Both the position numbers and the translations under genes were made by a program. Shown piece after piece: positions 31,946 to 41,172 of a stretch of 64,000 bases of DNA (within the stretch, counting starts at the first letter, position 1; each line of letters opens with the position of its first letter). The notes beneath the pieces were generated by a model, which was given only the letters and a program-made list of their open reading frames with translations, made no database searches and had not been told where the DNA came from. Location: contig JBAQMZ010000029.1 in the NCBI GenBank assembly GCA_049303315.1, positions 1 to 64,000 of the forward strand, given 5' to 3'. Origin of the DNA: Methanoperedens sp049303315. Lineage in GTDB: Archaea; Halobacteriota; Methanosarcinia; Methanosarcinales; Methanoperedenaceae.

Positions 31946-33664
31946 TCACTTGTGCGTAAAATACGCCACAACCCCGGCATCGCCCACGCTGTCAATCCTG
32001 ACGAAACCGAACCTTTCAAACTGCACAACCTTATCCAGTTCCTTCTCAATCCCGCGCTCTCCGATGCCATCATATTCCCCATCAGGCGACAGCACCCTGA
32101 CTTTAAGCCCGTCAGGCGGAGCCCAGTGGATGATACGCGCTTTCTCCTTCTTGACAAGGTCCATATCTGTGCCGATGAACTTCGCCTTAAGCGGAGAGAT
32201 GCCTGTTATCTCGATATTGTAAAGGTCTTTCAGGCGCAGCCTCTCGCCTTCCTTGAGTATATCCACATCGCTCCGGCACACAAGCACCTTCGTTCCCACA
32301 GGAATTTCCCTCATTTCTTTCTTCGCCGGATGAAGCGGTGCCTTTGCAACTTTCGGCTCTGCGCCTTCGATTTCAAGCTCGACAGGGTTCCACACAAAAA
32401 AATACCTGTTTGAAACCGGGTCTATGAGCTTCCGGTTCTCCGCATACAGCGTATCCAGGCTCAGACTTATATCTGTCTCGCCAAGACCCAGGTCTATCAT
32501 GAATTTCCGCAGTGCCTCGGCTCGTATGCCGCGCCGCCGAAGCGCCCTTATGGTGGGCACGCGCGGGTCGTCCCATCCTGTGTATGCCCCTTCTGCAATC
32601 GCTTTCTTTAAGCCGCTTGTACTCAATTTCCCGAATTCATGTATCTGCACGCGTCCCCAGTGTAAAGTTTCAGGATAAGTCCATCCCATGTATTTATACA
32701 CATATCTCTGGCGCGTCTCGCTGTCAGTGAGGTCTTTGCCCCTGATTATGAGCGTAGTGCCCAGAAGGTGGTCTTCCACGGCACCCTCAAAATCAAGCAG
32801 CGGCCATGCGCAATATTTATCTCCGACTTGCGGTCTTGGATGAGGCGTCTTGATAATACGGAATGCAACCCAGTCCCTTATTGCAGGGTCTTTGTGGGTT
32901 ATATCGGTCTTAATGCGAAGCACCGCTTCCTGCTCTTCATACCCGCCTGAAAGCATCTTTTTCCAGAACCCGAGGTTTTTCTCCGCTGCCTCCTCCCTGT
33001 GCGGGCAGGCTTTCTTTGCATCCTTTAGCGCCTTGAACTCTTCCTGTTCACAGAAACATACATAAGCGCCGCCTTTTTTAATAAGCTCTTCAGCCACCTC
33101 ATAATATTTCGCAATCCTGTCTGATGCTATTATGACCTCATCCGGTTTTGCGCCGAGCCATTCGCAGTCGTCAAGATACCAGTCATATGCTTCAAGCATC
33201 GGGCGCTTGGTAGCCGGGTCCGTATCATCAAAACGGATAATGAGCTTGCCGTGGTATTTTTTTGTGTACTCCGAGTTCACCACGATTCCCCTCGCGCTCC
33301 CGATTGTGGGCGGCCCGTTGGGGTTGGGCGCGAACCTCATGACAAGACGACCCTTCAACTCAAGAGGGGGAAGACCTTTATCAGGCTCCTTTTTTTCCTT
33401 GAGTTCCGCAATGAGTTCCGGGGCAATAGAATTCAATTCTTTTTCCCATACTTGGGGGGGCATTTTATTTATTTCAGAGAGAACTTCCCCAACAAGCTGG
33501 TTTATTTCTTTTGCGCGTGAGCGAAGTTCAGGAGCAGCCATGACTTTGCCCATAACCGCTCCTGCCTGCGGCAGTTTGTTATATTTGACCGCATTTTGCA
33601 GCGCATATTTCTTAATAAGGAGTTTTATATCATCAGTAGTTAACATTTGACCCTGAATCGTCAT
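31946..33664 (-). CDS. gltX: Glutamyl-tRNA synthetase, archaeal type
   Basis: A 572-residue class I synthetase of the archaeal/eukaryal GlxRS group. The HIGH region reads APNPNGPPTIGSARG, so the second His is replaced, a variant I associate with this order; KLSTSGLKK corresponds to the KMSKS loop. The C-terminal half is the beta-barrel anticodon-binding domain of the GlnRS-like type. It charges tRNA-Glu and, in archaea with GatDE, may supply tRNA-Gln as well. An N-terminal 100-residue extension of archaeal type is present. Confidence 0.95.
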   Translation of the reverse strand: MTIQGQMLTTDDIKLLIKKYALQNAVKYNKLPQAGAVMGKVMAAPELRSRAKEINQLVGEVLSEINKMPPQVWEKELNSIAPELIAELKEKKEPDKGLPPLELKGRLVMRFAPNPNGPPTIGSARGIVVNSEYTKKYHGKLIIRFDDTDPATKRPMLEAYDWYLDDCEWLGAKPDEVIIASDRIAKYYEVAEELIKKGGAYVCFCEQEEFKALKDAKKACPHREEAAEKNLGFWKKMLSGGYEEQEAVLRIKTDITHKDPAIRDWVAFRIIKTPHPRPQVGDKYCAWPLLDFEGAVEDHLLGTTLIIRGKDLTDSETRQRYVYKYMGWTYPETLHWGRVQIHEFGKLSTSGLKKAIAEGAYTGWDDPRVPTIRALRRRGIRAEALRKFMIDLGLGETDISLSLDTLYAENRKLIDPVSNRYFFVWNPVELEIEGAEPKVAKAPLHPAKKEMREIPVGTKVLVCRSDVDILKEGERLRLKDLYNIEITGISPLKAKFIGTDMDLVKKEKARIIHWAPPDGLKVRVLSPDGEYDGIGERGIEKELDKVVQFERFGFVRIDSVGDAGVVAYFTHK

Positions 33665-33752
33665 TTGGTAATATTAAACTTCTGCGAAAAAATACGAAAA
33701 CAATCAATAAAGTATATATTAATATCATTCATATTCAGGTAAAGGTGATACA

Positions 33753-34052
33753 ATGCAGGCAGAAGTCTCAACACTATTCGGTTTGAATGTTTATACTGAT
33801 AAAGGGGTATACATTGGAAAAGTCAATGATGTAGTTCTTGAAGTCAACGAGAAAAAAGCAACGGGTCTTGCGGTCACAAAATTGAATCCTGAAATGTTCG
33901 AATCGTCAGGCAAAGGAGTCGTCATCCCCTACAGGTGGGTAACAGCGGTTGGCGATGTTGTTCTTATCAGGCACGTCAAAGACCAGTTCAAGAAACCGGA
34001 AGAAATCCCCGAGGACTATAATATTTCCGATGAAGAAGAGGAAACCCAGTAA
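33753..34052 (+). CDS. PRC-barrel domain protein
   Basis: A 99-residue PRC-barrel protein: LFGLNVYTDKGVYIGKVNDVVLEV at the start and KGVVIPYRWVTAVGDVVLI in the second half, with an acidic tail (DEEEETQ). Small PRC-barrel proteins of this kind are widespread in Euryarchaeota, and some (CdpB) take part in cell division. That role is not shown here. GGTGAT precedes the ATG. It is four bases upstream of the Thg1 gene and divergent from gltX. Confidence 0.87.
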   Translation: MQAEVSTLFGLNVYTDKGVYIGKVNDVVLEVNEKKATGLAVTKLNPEMFESSGKGVVIPYRWVTAVGDVVLIRHVKDQFKKPEEIPEDYNISDEEEETQ

Positions 34053-34055
34053 ATT

Positions 34056-34805
34056 GTGATTGACCTTTTAGAAAAGGAGATGAAGGAGAGGGAAATCTAC
34101 ACCGGCATCAAGGTGTTCCCTCCTTTTGCTGTCAGGATTGACGGGCGGGGTTTCCGTCGCGCGCTTGACCTGTTAGGGCTTGAAAAACCATACGACGAGA
34201 GATTTGCCCGTGCAATGGCGGATTCCATTGAATCTTTTTTCAGGGAAAGCGGCTTGAATCCCCTGTTTGCTTTCACGTTTTCAGATGAGATTTCATTATT
34301 TTTCAAGGAAATCCCATATAATAACAGGATAGAGAAAATCGACTCCATAATCCCAAGTTTCATTTCTTCCGCGCTTACTATCCGCCTGGACCTTGAAAAA
34401 CCCGTATCATTCGATTCACGGGTGGTTCCTCTTGGAATTGAGGACATTTACAGGTACCTTTTATGGAGGCAATCGGAGACCTGGAGGAACCATGTAAGTT
34501 CTTACGGGTATTATACACTGCGAAATTCCGGGTTAGACGAGAATGAAGCCGCATCCAGGCTTAAGAACATGAAAGCAAGCTCAATCCACGAATTGGTTTT
34601 CAAGCATGGCATCAACCTTGCGGAGACGCCGGCATGGCAGAGATGCGGTATTTTGATATACAGGGAAACGCAGGATAAAACCGGATACGACCCGCTTCGG
34701 AAAATCGAGGTCAAAACACAGAGAGCAAAAATAATACAGGACTGGAATCCTCCCATATTCAAGACCGAAGAAGGGCGAAAGCTTATTGTGCGTCTCGTTT
34801 CGTAG
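34056..34805 (+). CDS. thg1: tRNA-His guanylyltransferase-family enzyme (Thg1/TLP)
   Basis: A 249-residue protein starting at GTG. The 3'-5' polymerase palm is visible as VRIDGRGFRR and FSDEISLFF, which together hold the catalytic Asp pair. HVSSYGYYTLR and LVFKHGINL are typical downstream parts. Thg1 adds G-1 to tRNA-His in eukaryotes; archaeal members carry out template-dependent 3'-5' addition and may repair tRNA ends. The neighbouring gltX and PRC-barrel genes give a loose tRNA-related setting. Confidence 0.92.
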   Translation: MIDLLEKEMKEREIYTGIKVFPPFAVRIDGRGFRRALDLLGLEKPYDERFARAMADSIESFFRESGLNPLFAFTFSDEISLFFKEIPYNNRIEKIDSIIPSFISSALTIRLDLEKPVSFDSRVVPLGIEDIYRYLLWRQSETWRNHVSSYGYYTLRNSGLDENEAASRLKNMKASSIHELVFKHGINLAETPAWQRCGILIYRETQDKTGYDPLRKIEVKTQRAKIIQDWNPPIFKTEEGRKLIVRLVS

Positions 34806-34881
34806 ATTGTGTCAATTATTGCCGCAACCATTACGTTATATTATCTTTATATCATAGCCAGGTGGATTTGAGATATTTATT

Positions 34882-35856
34882 ATGATACCTGCATTTACTT
34901 TAATTGCCGCATTTGCTGTTGCCCTTTTCATGGGATTGAATATAGGCGGCAACAATGCGGCTGCTTCTATGGGCGCGGCTTACGGCGCAAAAGTCCGTAC
35001 CAAATACCAGGCCGTATTGCTAATCGGGGTATTCTCCCTTCTCGGGGCGGTATTCAGCGGAGGCGAGGTAATAAAGACGCTCGGGAATGGGATTCTCCCC
35101 TCCGGGACAATCGTAATGGAGGGGGCTATTGTGGCTGTCGGGGCGGCGGGTATAACGGTTTTCCTTGCAAACGTGCTGCGCGTACCAATATCCACAAGCC
35201 AGGCGGCAGTCGGGGCGGTTGTGGGAATCGGGTTTTTCTACGGGGCATCGAAATTGAACATCTCCCTTCTTGCGTATATCGTAAGCTGGTGGATAATAAC
35301 GCCAATCATTGCCTGGCTGCTTGCGTATATTATGGGAAAATACTTTTACACTGACATACTTATCTGGCTTGCTGACCGCGGAGATTCGGAAGCGTCCATA
35401 CGCAAACTCCTGAACGTTCTCCTTACTTTTTCAGGTTGTTATGTGGCATATTCCGCAGGGGCAAACAATGCAGCCAATGCGGTCGGGCCCTTTGTGGGCG
35501 CAGGTCAAATCTCATCACTCTATGGCGCGATTTTCGGCGGTCTTGCTATTGGTCTTGGCGCTCTTCTTCTGGGCGGCAGGATACTGGACACGGTAGGGAA
35601 AGAGATAACCGAACTCTGTGTAATCCGTGCCACGTTCGTGGAGTTCATATCGGCAGGGCTTGTCCATATAGCTTCCATCCTCGGTGTTCCGGTATCGCTT
35701 GGCGAGATAGTTGCCGCCGGAGTCATCGGGATCGGATGCGCAAACAGCGGAATGCACATAATGAGAGGCGAAGTCGTCAAAAAAATCGTGATCGCATGGG
35801 TTGTATCCCCGCTCCTTGCAGGAACGCTGGCGTTTGCATTGATGAAATTAATTTAG
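34882..35856 (+). CDS. PiT-family inorganic phosphate transporter
   Basis: A 324-residue polytopic protein with the two inverted PiT signatures: NIGGNNAAASMGAAYGAKV near the N-terminus and SAGANNAANAVGPFVGAG near residue 190. About ten hydrophobic helices. It carries phosphate together with a cation. No regulator gene is linked. Its stop overlaps the end of the convergent histidine kinase gene. Confidence 0.93.
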   Translation: MIPAFTLIAAFAVALFMGLNIGGNNAAASMGAAYGAKVRTKYQAVLLIGVFSLLGAVFSGGEVIKTLGNGILPSGTIVMEGAIVAVGAAGITVFLANVLRVPISTSQAAVGAVVGIGFFYGASKLNISLLAYIVSWWIITPIIAWLLAYIMGKYFYTDILIWLADRGDSEASIRKLLNVLLTFSGCYVAYSAGANNAANAVGPFVGAGQISSLYGAIFGGLAIGLGALLLGGRILDTVGKEITELCVIRATFVEFISAGLVHIASILGVPVSLGEIVAAGVIGIGCANSGMHIMRGEVVKKIVIAWVVSPLLAGTLAFALMKLI

Positions 35857-38424
35857 CTTCCCTGGAATCTCCACGATAAAAATAGAGCCGCCTTCGGGAT
35901 TATCTTCAATCCATATCCTCCCGTTATGCAATTCCATAATCTTCCCTGCAATGGCAAGCCCGAGACCTGAACCCTTAACGCCCGTTTTTCCTCCCCTCCT
36001 GAATCGTTCGAAAATCAGGGTCTTATCGCTTTCCTTTATACCTTCCCCGAAGTCTATTATCCTGGCTTGCAGGCTTTCTCCCTTATTCTCGCTTTCTATA
36101 ATTATTCTCTTACCACTTGATGCATATTTTATAGCGTTGGATAGGAGGTTTGAAAAGACCTCTTCGATTATTTTATTGGCTCTCACAGGCATGTTCAAAG
36201 TTATGCGGTTAATGATTTCCATTCCGGAATTATCCGCAAGCGGGGTGAGGGCTTCAATGACTTCTTCAATAATCTTTTTTAAGTCCAGCTCTTCCAGTTC
36301 AATACTTTTCAAACTCTCAAACTTTGAAAATTTCATGGCGCTATCTATGAGTTCCATTCCCTTTACAAGACTTCTTTCAATGGTTTCAAGATAGGCTTTT
36401 TTCCTGGATATTGTCTCATTTTCCTTAAGAAGTTCAATAAAGCCGTTAGCGGTAGTCAGTGGATTCAAAAGGTCATGATGCATTATATCAGTGAAAAGTT
36501 CTTTCATGCGATTGGATTCCTCAAGCTCTCTTGTGTAATTGCGGATTTTTTCTTCAACCTTTTTGCGCTCTGTGATGTCTTGCACCATTCCATACATTGA
36601 TAATGGATGACCTTCGCTATCATACAGCACTTCGCCTTTTGTGTGGAGATACCCCCTTGCTCCGTCCGGACGGATGAGGCTGTATTCCATCTCGAAAGGC
36701 TTTCGCCTTTTAAGAGCATCATCAATAGCTTTCAAGAAGTCATTTTTGCTTGCAGGCGTCATAGTATTTAAAACGAGGTCGTAATTTGGTTTACATATTC
36801 CAGTATCCAGACCATAAATCGTATAGACCTCTTTTGACCAGACGACCTCATTCGTGGTGATGTCCCATTCCCATGACCCCATGCGCCCGATCTCCTGGGC
36901 TTTTATGAGCATCATCCTGCTTTTAGCCAGTTCCTCTTCCACCCGCCTGCGTTCGGTGATATCCCTTACATATTCGATAACCCCTCTCATCTCTCCTGTC
37001 GCCGTATCAATCATAGGGTAACTGTAGATTTCAAGCCATCCGACTTCTTTTCCCCCCGGCCCGTGTTTGGGAACGGTGGCGTATGCCGATTCGCCCGTTT
37101 TAAGTGTTTCCCATGCAGGGCAGACTTCGCACCTTTCACTTCGCCCGTGATAGGCTTCATAACATTTCCTGCCAACGAAATGCCCGGCATGCGGATACCA
37201 GCTCTCTGCGGTTGGGTTTACGCGTAGAATGTTCATATCCTTATCGATAATGCCTATTCCGTCCTGTATGCTGGCAAAAATGCTTGCCAGGAAGCGCTCC
37301 CCCTTGCGCAGCTCCTCTTCCGTCCGCTTAAGCCCGGTGATGTCTCTGACAACCTTGATTCCTGCTATGATTTTCCCTGTAGATTCTCTTAAAGGCGATC
37401 CCGTAAGTTCGAAGTATGATGTCCCTCTGTCAGTGGCAATGCATCTTTCCGATTTATGGATCTTTCCATCCCTGAAAGACTCTTCAACCGGGCAATCTTC
37501 ACAGATAGTATCCCTGCCTTCATATACTTTGTAGCAGTACTCCCCAACATGGTTCCCGTACAAATCGTTCTGAACCTGGTTTTGATATAATATCTTATAA
37601 TCAGTATCCTGAATGATGATGCCATCACCTAAGGCTGCAATAATCGCCTCGGATTTGTTTTTCTCCACCTCAGCCTTTACGATAGCTTCTTTCAGCGACT
37701 CTTCTACCTGTTTACGCTCGGTGATATCTTTCAAAATCCCCATACTTGCTATCCTGCCGCGATAAGTTACAAGCCCCACATTCATATTGACAACGATTCT
37801 TGTCCCGTCCTTACGAATCACGCCGAATTCATATTCCGCCGGGACATTTTCTCCCGCCTGCCTTCGATAATAACGGTCTGCTACCATTTTTAAATCTTCA
37901 GGCGCAACAAAATCCTTAAAATCCCTGCCGATGACTTCTCCCGCATTGTAGCCGGCAGTTCTGGCAAATGCTTCATTGGCAAATTGAAATTTAGCATCCT
38001 GGATAATAAAAACGCCTTCATGGATATTCTCAATCAACATCCTGTATTTTTCTTCGGATTGCCGCAACGACTCCTCTACCTGCTTGCGTCTATCCATGTT
38101 CAAGTGGGTGTAGGTACCGAACACGATTAGAACGAACCCAAATAAAAGCCGGACCCCGATTTCATGAGCAGATGGTGATAGTATTTGCTCAAGAAGAGTC
38201 CTCTCATGGAATATAACAGAATCTAAAATGGAATCCAGAACCCAGGCAATTGCTGCAAGTCCTATGCTTGTTCCTATTAATCCTCCAAAACCTGCAAACC
38301 GTGGTTTTACACTTCTATCGCCGGTCACACCGTATCCTCCTATGGATTCCACGGATACAGAGGCTCGATTGATACCACCGCTAAGTTTTTCACTTTTTTG
38401 TTCATAACTGCTGCAAATACCCAT
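35848..38424 (-). CDS. Membrane sensor histidine kinase with four PAS domains
   Basis: An 858-residue sensor. Two hydrophobic segments (about 46-70 and 90-105) anchor the N-terminus. Four PAS domains follow (roughly 118-235, 245-370, 375-500, 500-625), each ending in a DITERK-type linker. PAS2 and PAS3 each contain C-x10-C-x2-C-P (CEDCP and CEVCP), a possible metal site. The kinase core has an H-box HHDLLNPLTTANGF and an ATPase with NLLSNAIKYA, DFGEGI, FERFRRGG and GSGLGLAIAG. Histidine kinases of this shape are common in methanogenic and ANME archaea. No response regulator is adjacent, so the output is unknown. Confidence 0.9.
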   Translation of the reverse strand: MGICSSYEQKSEKLSGGINRASVSVESIGGYGVTGDRSVKPRFAGFGGLIGTSIGLAAIAWVLDSILDSVIFHERTLLEQILSPSAHEIGVRLLFGFVLIVFGTYTHLNMDRRKQVEESLRQSEEKYRMLIENIHEGVFIIQDAKFQFANEAFARTAGYNAGEVIGRDFKDFVAPEDLKMVADRYYRRQAGENVPAEYEFGVIRKDGTRIVVNMNVGLVTYRGRIASMGILKDITERKQVEESLKEAIVKAEVEKNKSEAIIAALGDGIIIQDTDYKILYQNQVQNDLYGNHVGEYCYKVYEGRDTICEDCPVEESFRDGKIHKSERCIATDRGTSYFELTGSPLRESTGKIIAGIKVVRDITGLKRTEEELRKGERFLASIFASIQDGIGIIDKDMNILRVNPTAESWYPHAGHFVGRKCYEAYHGRSERCEVCPAWETLKTGESAYATVPKHGPGGKEVGWLEIYSYPMIDTATGEMRGVIEYVRDITERRRVEEELAKSRMMLIKAQEIGRMGSWEWDITTNEVVWSKEVYTIYGLDTGICKPNYDLVLNTMTPASKNDFLKAIDDALKRRKPFEMEYSLIRPDGARGYLHTKGEVLYDSEGHPLSMYGMVQDITERKKVEEKIRNYTRELEESNRMKELFTDIMHHDLLNPLTTANGFIELLKENETISRKKAYLETIERSLVKGMELIDSAMKFSKFESLKSIELEELDLKKIIEEVIEALTPLADNSGMEIINRITLNMPVRANKIIEEVFSNLLSNAIKYASSGKRIIIESENKGESLQARIIDFGEGIKESDKTLIFERFRRGGKTGVKGSGLGLAIAGKIMELHNGRIWIEDNPEGGSIFIVEIPGKLN

Positions 38425-38533
38425 GTTTGTTATTTTGCAGTTTTCTATCTAATCTTTTATGAATAATGTACATTTATAGTTTACGTGGTTTGCAGCGAAG
38501 TTCTGCCTCCGGACAAAAGCCTCATTTTCAGTA

Positions 38534-39535
38534 TTATTGCTTTCCTATAAGTCTGCTAACCGATTCTGCGATGGCATTCGATACATCGGCAGTTGAATAA
38601 GAACCCCCAAGGTCCGGCGTTACTATCCCCTGCTTAAGAACATCGTTCACAGCCCGGCTGATTGACTCTGCTTCCTTAGCCTTTCCAGCCCATTCAAGCA
38701 TCATCCTGACGCTCAGGATAGCGGCTATCGGGTTGGCGATGCCTTTCCCTGCAATATCCGGCGCGCTTCCGTGTATGGGTTCGAAAAGCGCATAGCGGTC
38801 GCCGATATTAGCGCTCGGGCAAAGGCCAAGCCCGCCTGTTATGGCGGCTGCCTCGTCGCTCAGGATATCGCCGAAGAGGTTGGTGGTCACTATCACATCA
38901 TATTTTTGCGGGCGCAGGATTAAATCATATGCCATTGCATCTACCAGCATTTCATTGTAAGATATTCTGTTTTTCTTGGCAACACCTATAGCGATGTCGC
39001 GGAAAAAAGAATCCGATTTCAATACATTTGCCTTATGCACTATTGTAATCGACTGTTTTCTTTCCTTTGCGAGAGAGCAAGCGCGCATTGCTATTCTCTC
39101 GCTGCCCTTTCGGGTAATAACCCGTGTGGTATATGCCGCATCTTCATGCAGTTCCTCAATCCCGGAGTACATACCTTCGGTATTTTCCCTTACGATTACA
39201 AAATCGAATTTCCCGGCGCAGGGCAATTTGACAGTTTTCAGGGGCGCAAATGGTCGTATATTGGCATATAAATCAAGTTCTTTCCGTAGGCGCACAAGCA
39301 CACTTTTATAATTCGGGTCATGCGGCGTCGTGATTGCCCCGAAAAGCACGCAATCACATTCCTTGATGGTTTCAATATCCTCATCCGTAATTGCGCTCCC
39401 CGTGCGTTCCCACTTGCCATAACCAATATCAAGAGGGACTTTTTCAATATCGAGCCCAAAGGCATCGAGTACGGTAAGAGATGCAGGGATAACTTCCCTG
39501 CCAATGCCGTCACCGGGAATAATTGCGATTTTCAT
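38534..39535 (-). CDS. leuB: 3-isopropylmalate dehydrogenase-family enzyme (LeuB)
   Basis: A 333-residue NAD-dependent beta-decarboxylating dehydrogenase. Visible are GDGIGREVIPA at the start, VIVRENTEGMYSG with the substrate residues, DAMAYDLILRP with the metal Asp, the NLFGDILSDEAA region and GSAPDIAGKGIANP. In leucine synthesis it converts 3-isopropylmalate to 2-oxoisocaproate; in methanogens a paralogue acts on homoisocitrate in coenzyme B synthesis, which cannot be excluded. It follows leuD and two small genes on the minus strand, supporting LeuB. Confidence 0.9.
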   Translation of the reverse strand: MKIAIIPGDGIGREVIPASLTVLDAFGLDIEKVPLDIGYGKWERTGSAITDEDIETIKECDCVLFGAITTPHDPNYKSVLVRLRKELDLYANIRPFAPLKTVKLPCAGKFDFVIVRENTEGMYSGIEELHEDAAYTTRVITRKGSERIAMRACSLAKERKQSITIVHKANVLKSDSFFRDIAIGVAKKNRISYNEMLVDAMAYDLILRPQKYDVIVTTNLFGDILSDEAAAITGGLGLCPSANIGDRYALFEPIHGSAPDIAGKGIANPIAAILSVRMMLEWAGKAKEAESISRAVNDVLKQGIVTPDLGGSYSTADVSNAIAESVSRLIGKQ

Positions 39536-39580
39536 TGATCGATGTTCTGATTTTCAGGGTATTGACAGGGGGAGTTTACT

Positions 39581-39709
39581 CACCAGGGTATCCATCGAAT
39601 GTGTGAATTTCGGAATTACTATAAAAAGTACAATTAAGATTGCTATTACTATAGCTGAAACCAGATAGAAAGAGAAACCGTCTCCAAAAACTATCCCTTG
39701 TTTTCTCAT
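39581..39709 (-). CDS. Small single-helix membrane protein in the leu operon
   Basis: A short frame of about 42-51 residues. Its ATG follows directly on the stop codon of the upstream conserved gene (TAAATG) and has an ideal AAGGAGG ribosome site. One transmembrane helix spans about residues 14-32 (YLVSAIVIAILIVLFIVI). I recognise no family. The 3' end lies either at 39581 or near 39555; my reading of the bases around 39600 is not certain. It would be translated between the LeuD-side genes and leuB. Confidence 0.5.
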
Positions 39710-40585
39710 TTATCCTCCTTTCTCAGTCTTTTGATTATTATCTATGCGATTCCCCTTTATAACCTTTACCAGCATCCGGATTGCGTCCACGATATCGTAC
39801 TCCGATGCGCCCCAGTGCACCACTGCGCCGTCAATGCCGTTTATGTTCACCATTCCTGATTTCTTGCTCTGGCAGCATCGTGTGATGAATGGTTTTGTGG
39901 GCATGTAAAGCTCTGCTTTAAGGGGACACATATTGATATGTTTGTAGGTGAGATTTGGAAACCGCAGTTCAAATATCTGTTTTGAGATATCGCATCCGAC
40001 AAGGGTGGAATCGTTCTCAATTTCGGTATCGGTATCGAGGTATTTTCCTTTAAGTTCCGAAGCATGGCATGGGAAAACAATTTTATCTCCTTCAAACTTG
40101 CGAAGGTCTATGAGTTTTGTGGTGAACCTGATATTCAGCTCCCCCAGTATCCCGCTCCTGACAAGCCTCTCTACTGCGAAAGAAAGCCACGGCGGTTCAG
40201 GCGGCGCTATATCGATAATCTCAATCTCCATGACCTCATGGAGGCTGGGGTCCTGCACAAAAGTGATATGCCTGTCCATACCTTCAAAAATAACAGTGTT
40301 CACGTTCCCCCGGACGAGTGAGATTGCAGATTCAATGAGACGTGTCCTGTCGTGGGAATCGAGTTTTTCCCCGAATTTTTTTATCTGGTTCCCTTTCGCC
40401 AGCAGAACAAGTGAGACAAGTTTTTTCATAAGCCCGTCGCCATCGCTTTTTACTCTGTATATTGAAAAGCCGGACGGGAGGTCTGCTATCAGGTATTCTG
40501 TGGTAAAATAGATTGGGCAGCCAAGGCGCTCGCAGGGGTCGCTCCTTGTCACCCCCACGCTTTTATAATCAGGAGGGAATATCAC
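39710..40585 (-). CDS. Conserved archaeal protein of unknown function
   Basis: A 291-residue soluble protein with several Cys (CERLGC, CHASEL, VGCDIS, MCPLK, RCCQSKK) and an HWGASEYD motif near the end. I do not recognise a named family with confidence. It overlaps leuD by four bases (ATGA) and is followed directly by the small membrane gene, so it belongs to the leu transcript. The Cys-rich composition could indicate a metal or iron-sulfur protein, but the spacing is not that of a known cluster. Confidence 0.65.
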   Translation of the reverse strand: MIFPPDYKSVGVTRSDPCERLGCPIYFTTEYLIADLPSGFSIYRVKSDGDGLMKKLVSLVLLAKGNQIKKFGEKLDSHDRTRLIESAISLVRGNVNTVIFEGMDRHITFVQDPSLHEVMEIEIIDIAPPEPPWLSFAVERLVRSGILGELNIRFTTKLIDLRKFEGDKIVFPCHASELKGKYLDTDTEIENDSTLVGCDISKQIFELRFPNLTYKHINMCPLKAELYMPTKPFITRCCQSKKSGMVNINGIDGAVVHWGASEYDIVDAIRMLVKVIKGNRIDNNQKTEKGG

Positions 40586-41073
40586 GAACTCACCTTTTTG
40601 CGGTGTTCAACAAGCCCGCCGTCTGCGAGTATCTCACGAAGGAAATCCGGAAGTTTTGTGGCTGGATATGTCTTATCTCTATGTTTTACGATTCCGTTCC
40701 CGAGGTCGATTTCGATGATATCTCCTTCGCTGCAGTCAATTTTTGCTTCGATGATGGGCAGGCCGACGTTAATCGCATTCCTGAAAAAAATCCTGGCAAA
40801 CGATTCTGCCACGATGCATGCTATGCCTGCATGCTTCAAAGCAAGGGGCGCCTGCTCGCGGGATGAGCCGCATCCGAAGTTTTTCCCGGCCACGATTATA
40901 TCGCCGGTTTTTACTTTTTTCGGGAACTCAGGGTCAATTCCCTCCATGACATGGGATGCGAATACATTCATATCGGTGGTACGAAGATATTTTCCCGGAA
41001 TAATGACATCGGTATCGATATTATCGCCGAATTTCCATACTTTTCCAGATATCATGTTAATGTTTTTATTCAT
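40582..41073 (-). CDS. leuD: 3-isopropylmalate dehydratase small subunit (LeuD-type)
   Basis: A 163-residue small subunit of the aconitase-like isomerase. It has the start GKVWKFGDNIDTDVIIPGKYLRTTD and the cluster-side motif GKNFGCGSSREQAPLALKHAG. The loop YLRTT governs substrate choice between isopropylmalate and homoaconitate in methanogen homologues, so a role in coenzyme B-type synthesis cannot be ruled out. The large subunit gene (leuC) is not in this window. First gene of the minus-strand leu run. Confidence 0.9.
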   Translation of the reverse strand: MNKNINMISGKVWKFGDNIDTDVIIPGKYLRTTDMNVFASHVMEGIDPEFPKKVKTGDIIVAGKNFGCGSSREQAPLALKHAGIACIVAESFARIFFRNAINVGLPIIEAKIDCSEGDIIEIDLGNGIVKHRDKTYPATKLPDFLREILADGGLVEHRKKVSS

Positions 41074-41172
41074 GGCTTGCTATGGATATTGTTTACGGCA
41101 AGCATAATAATTTTGGTGATAATTCCAGTTTCCCGGTTTAAGATTAAAAAAAGGAACAAAGAAGATGATTGC

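Noticed and set aside
31946..33664. Broken class I synthetase because HIGH is degenerate
   Set aside because: The TIGS variant occurs with all other GluRS features intact and full length, so I treat it as a lineage variant rather than a dead gene.
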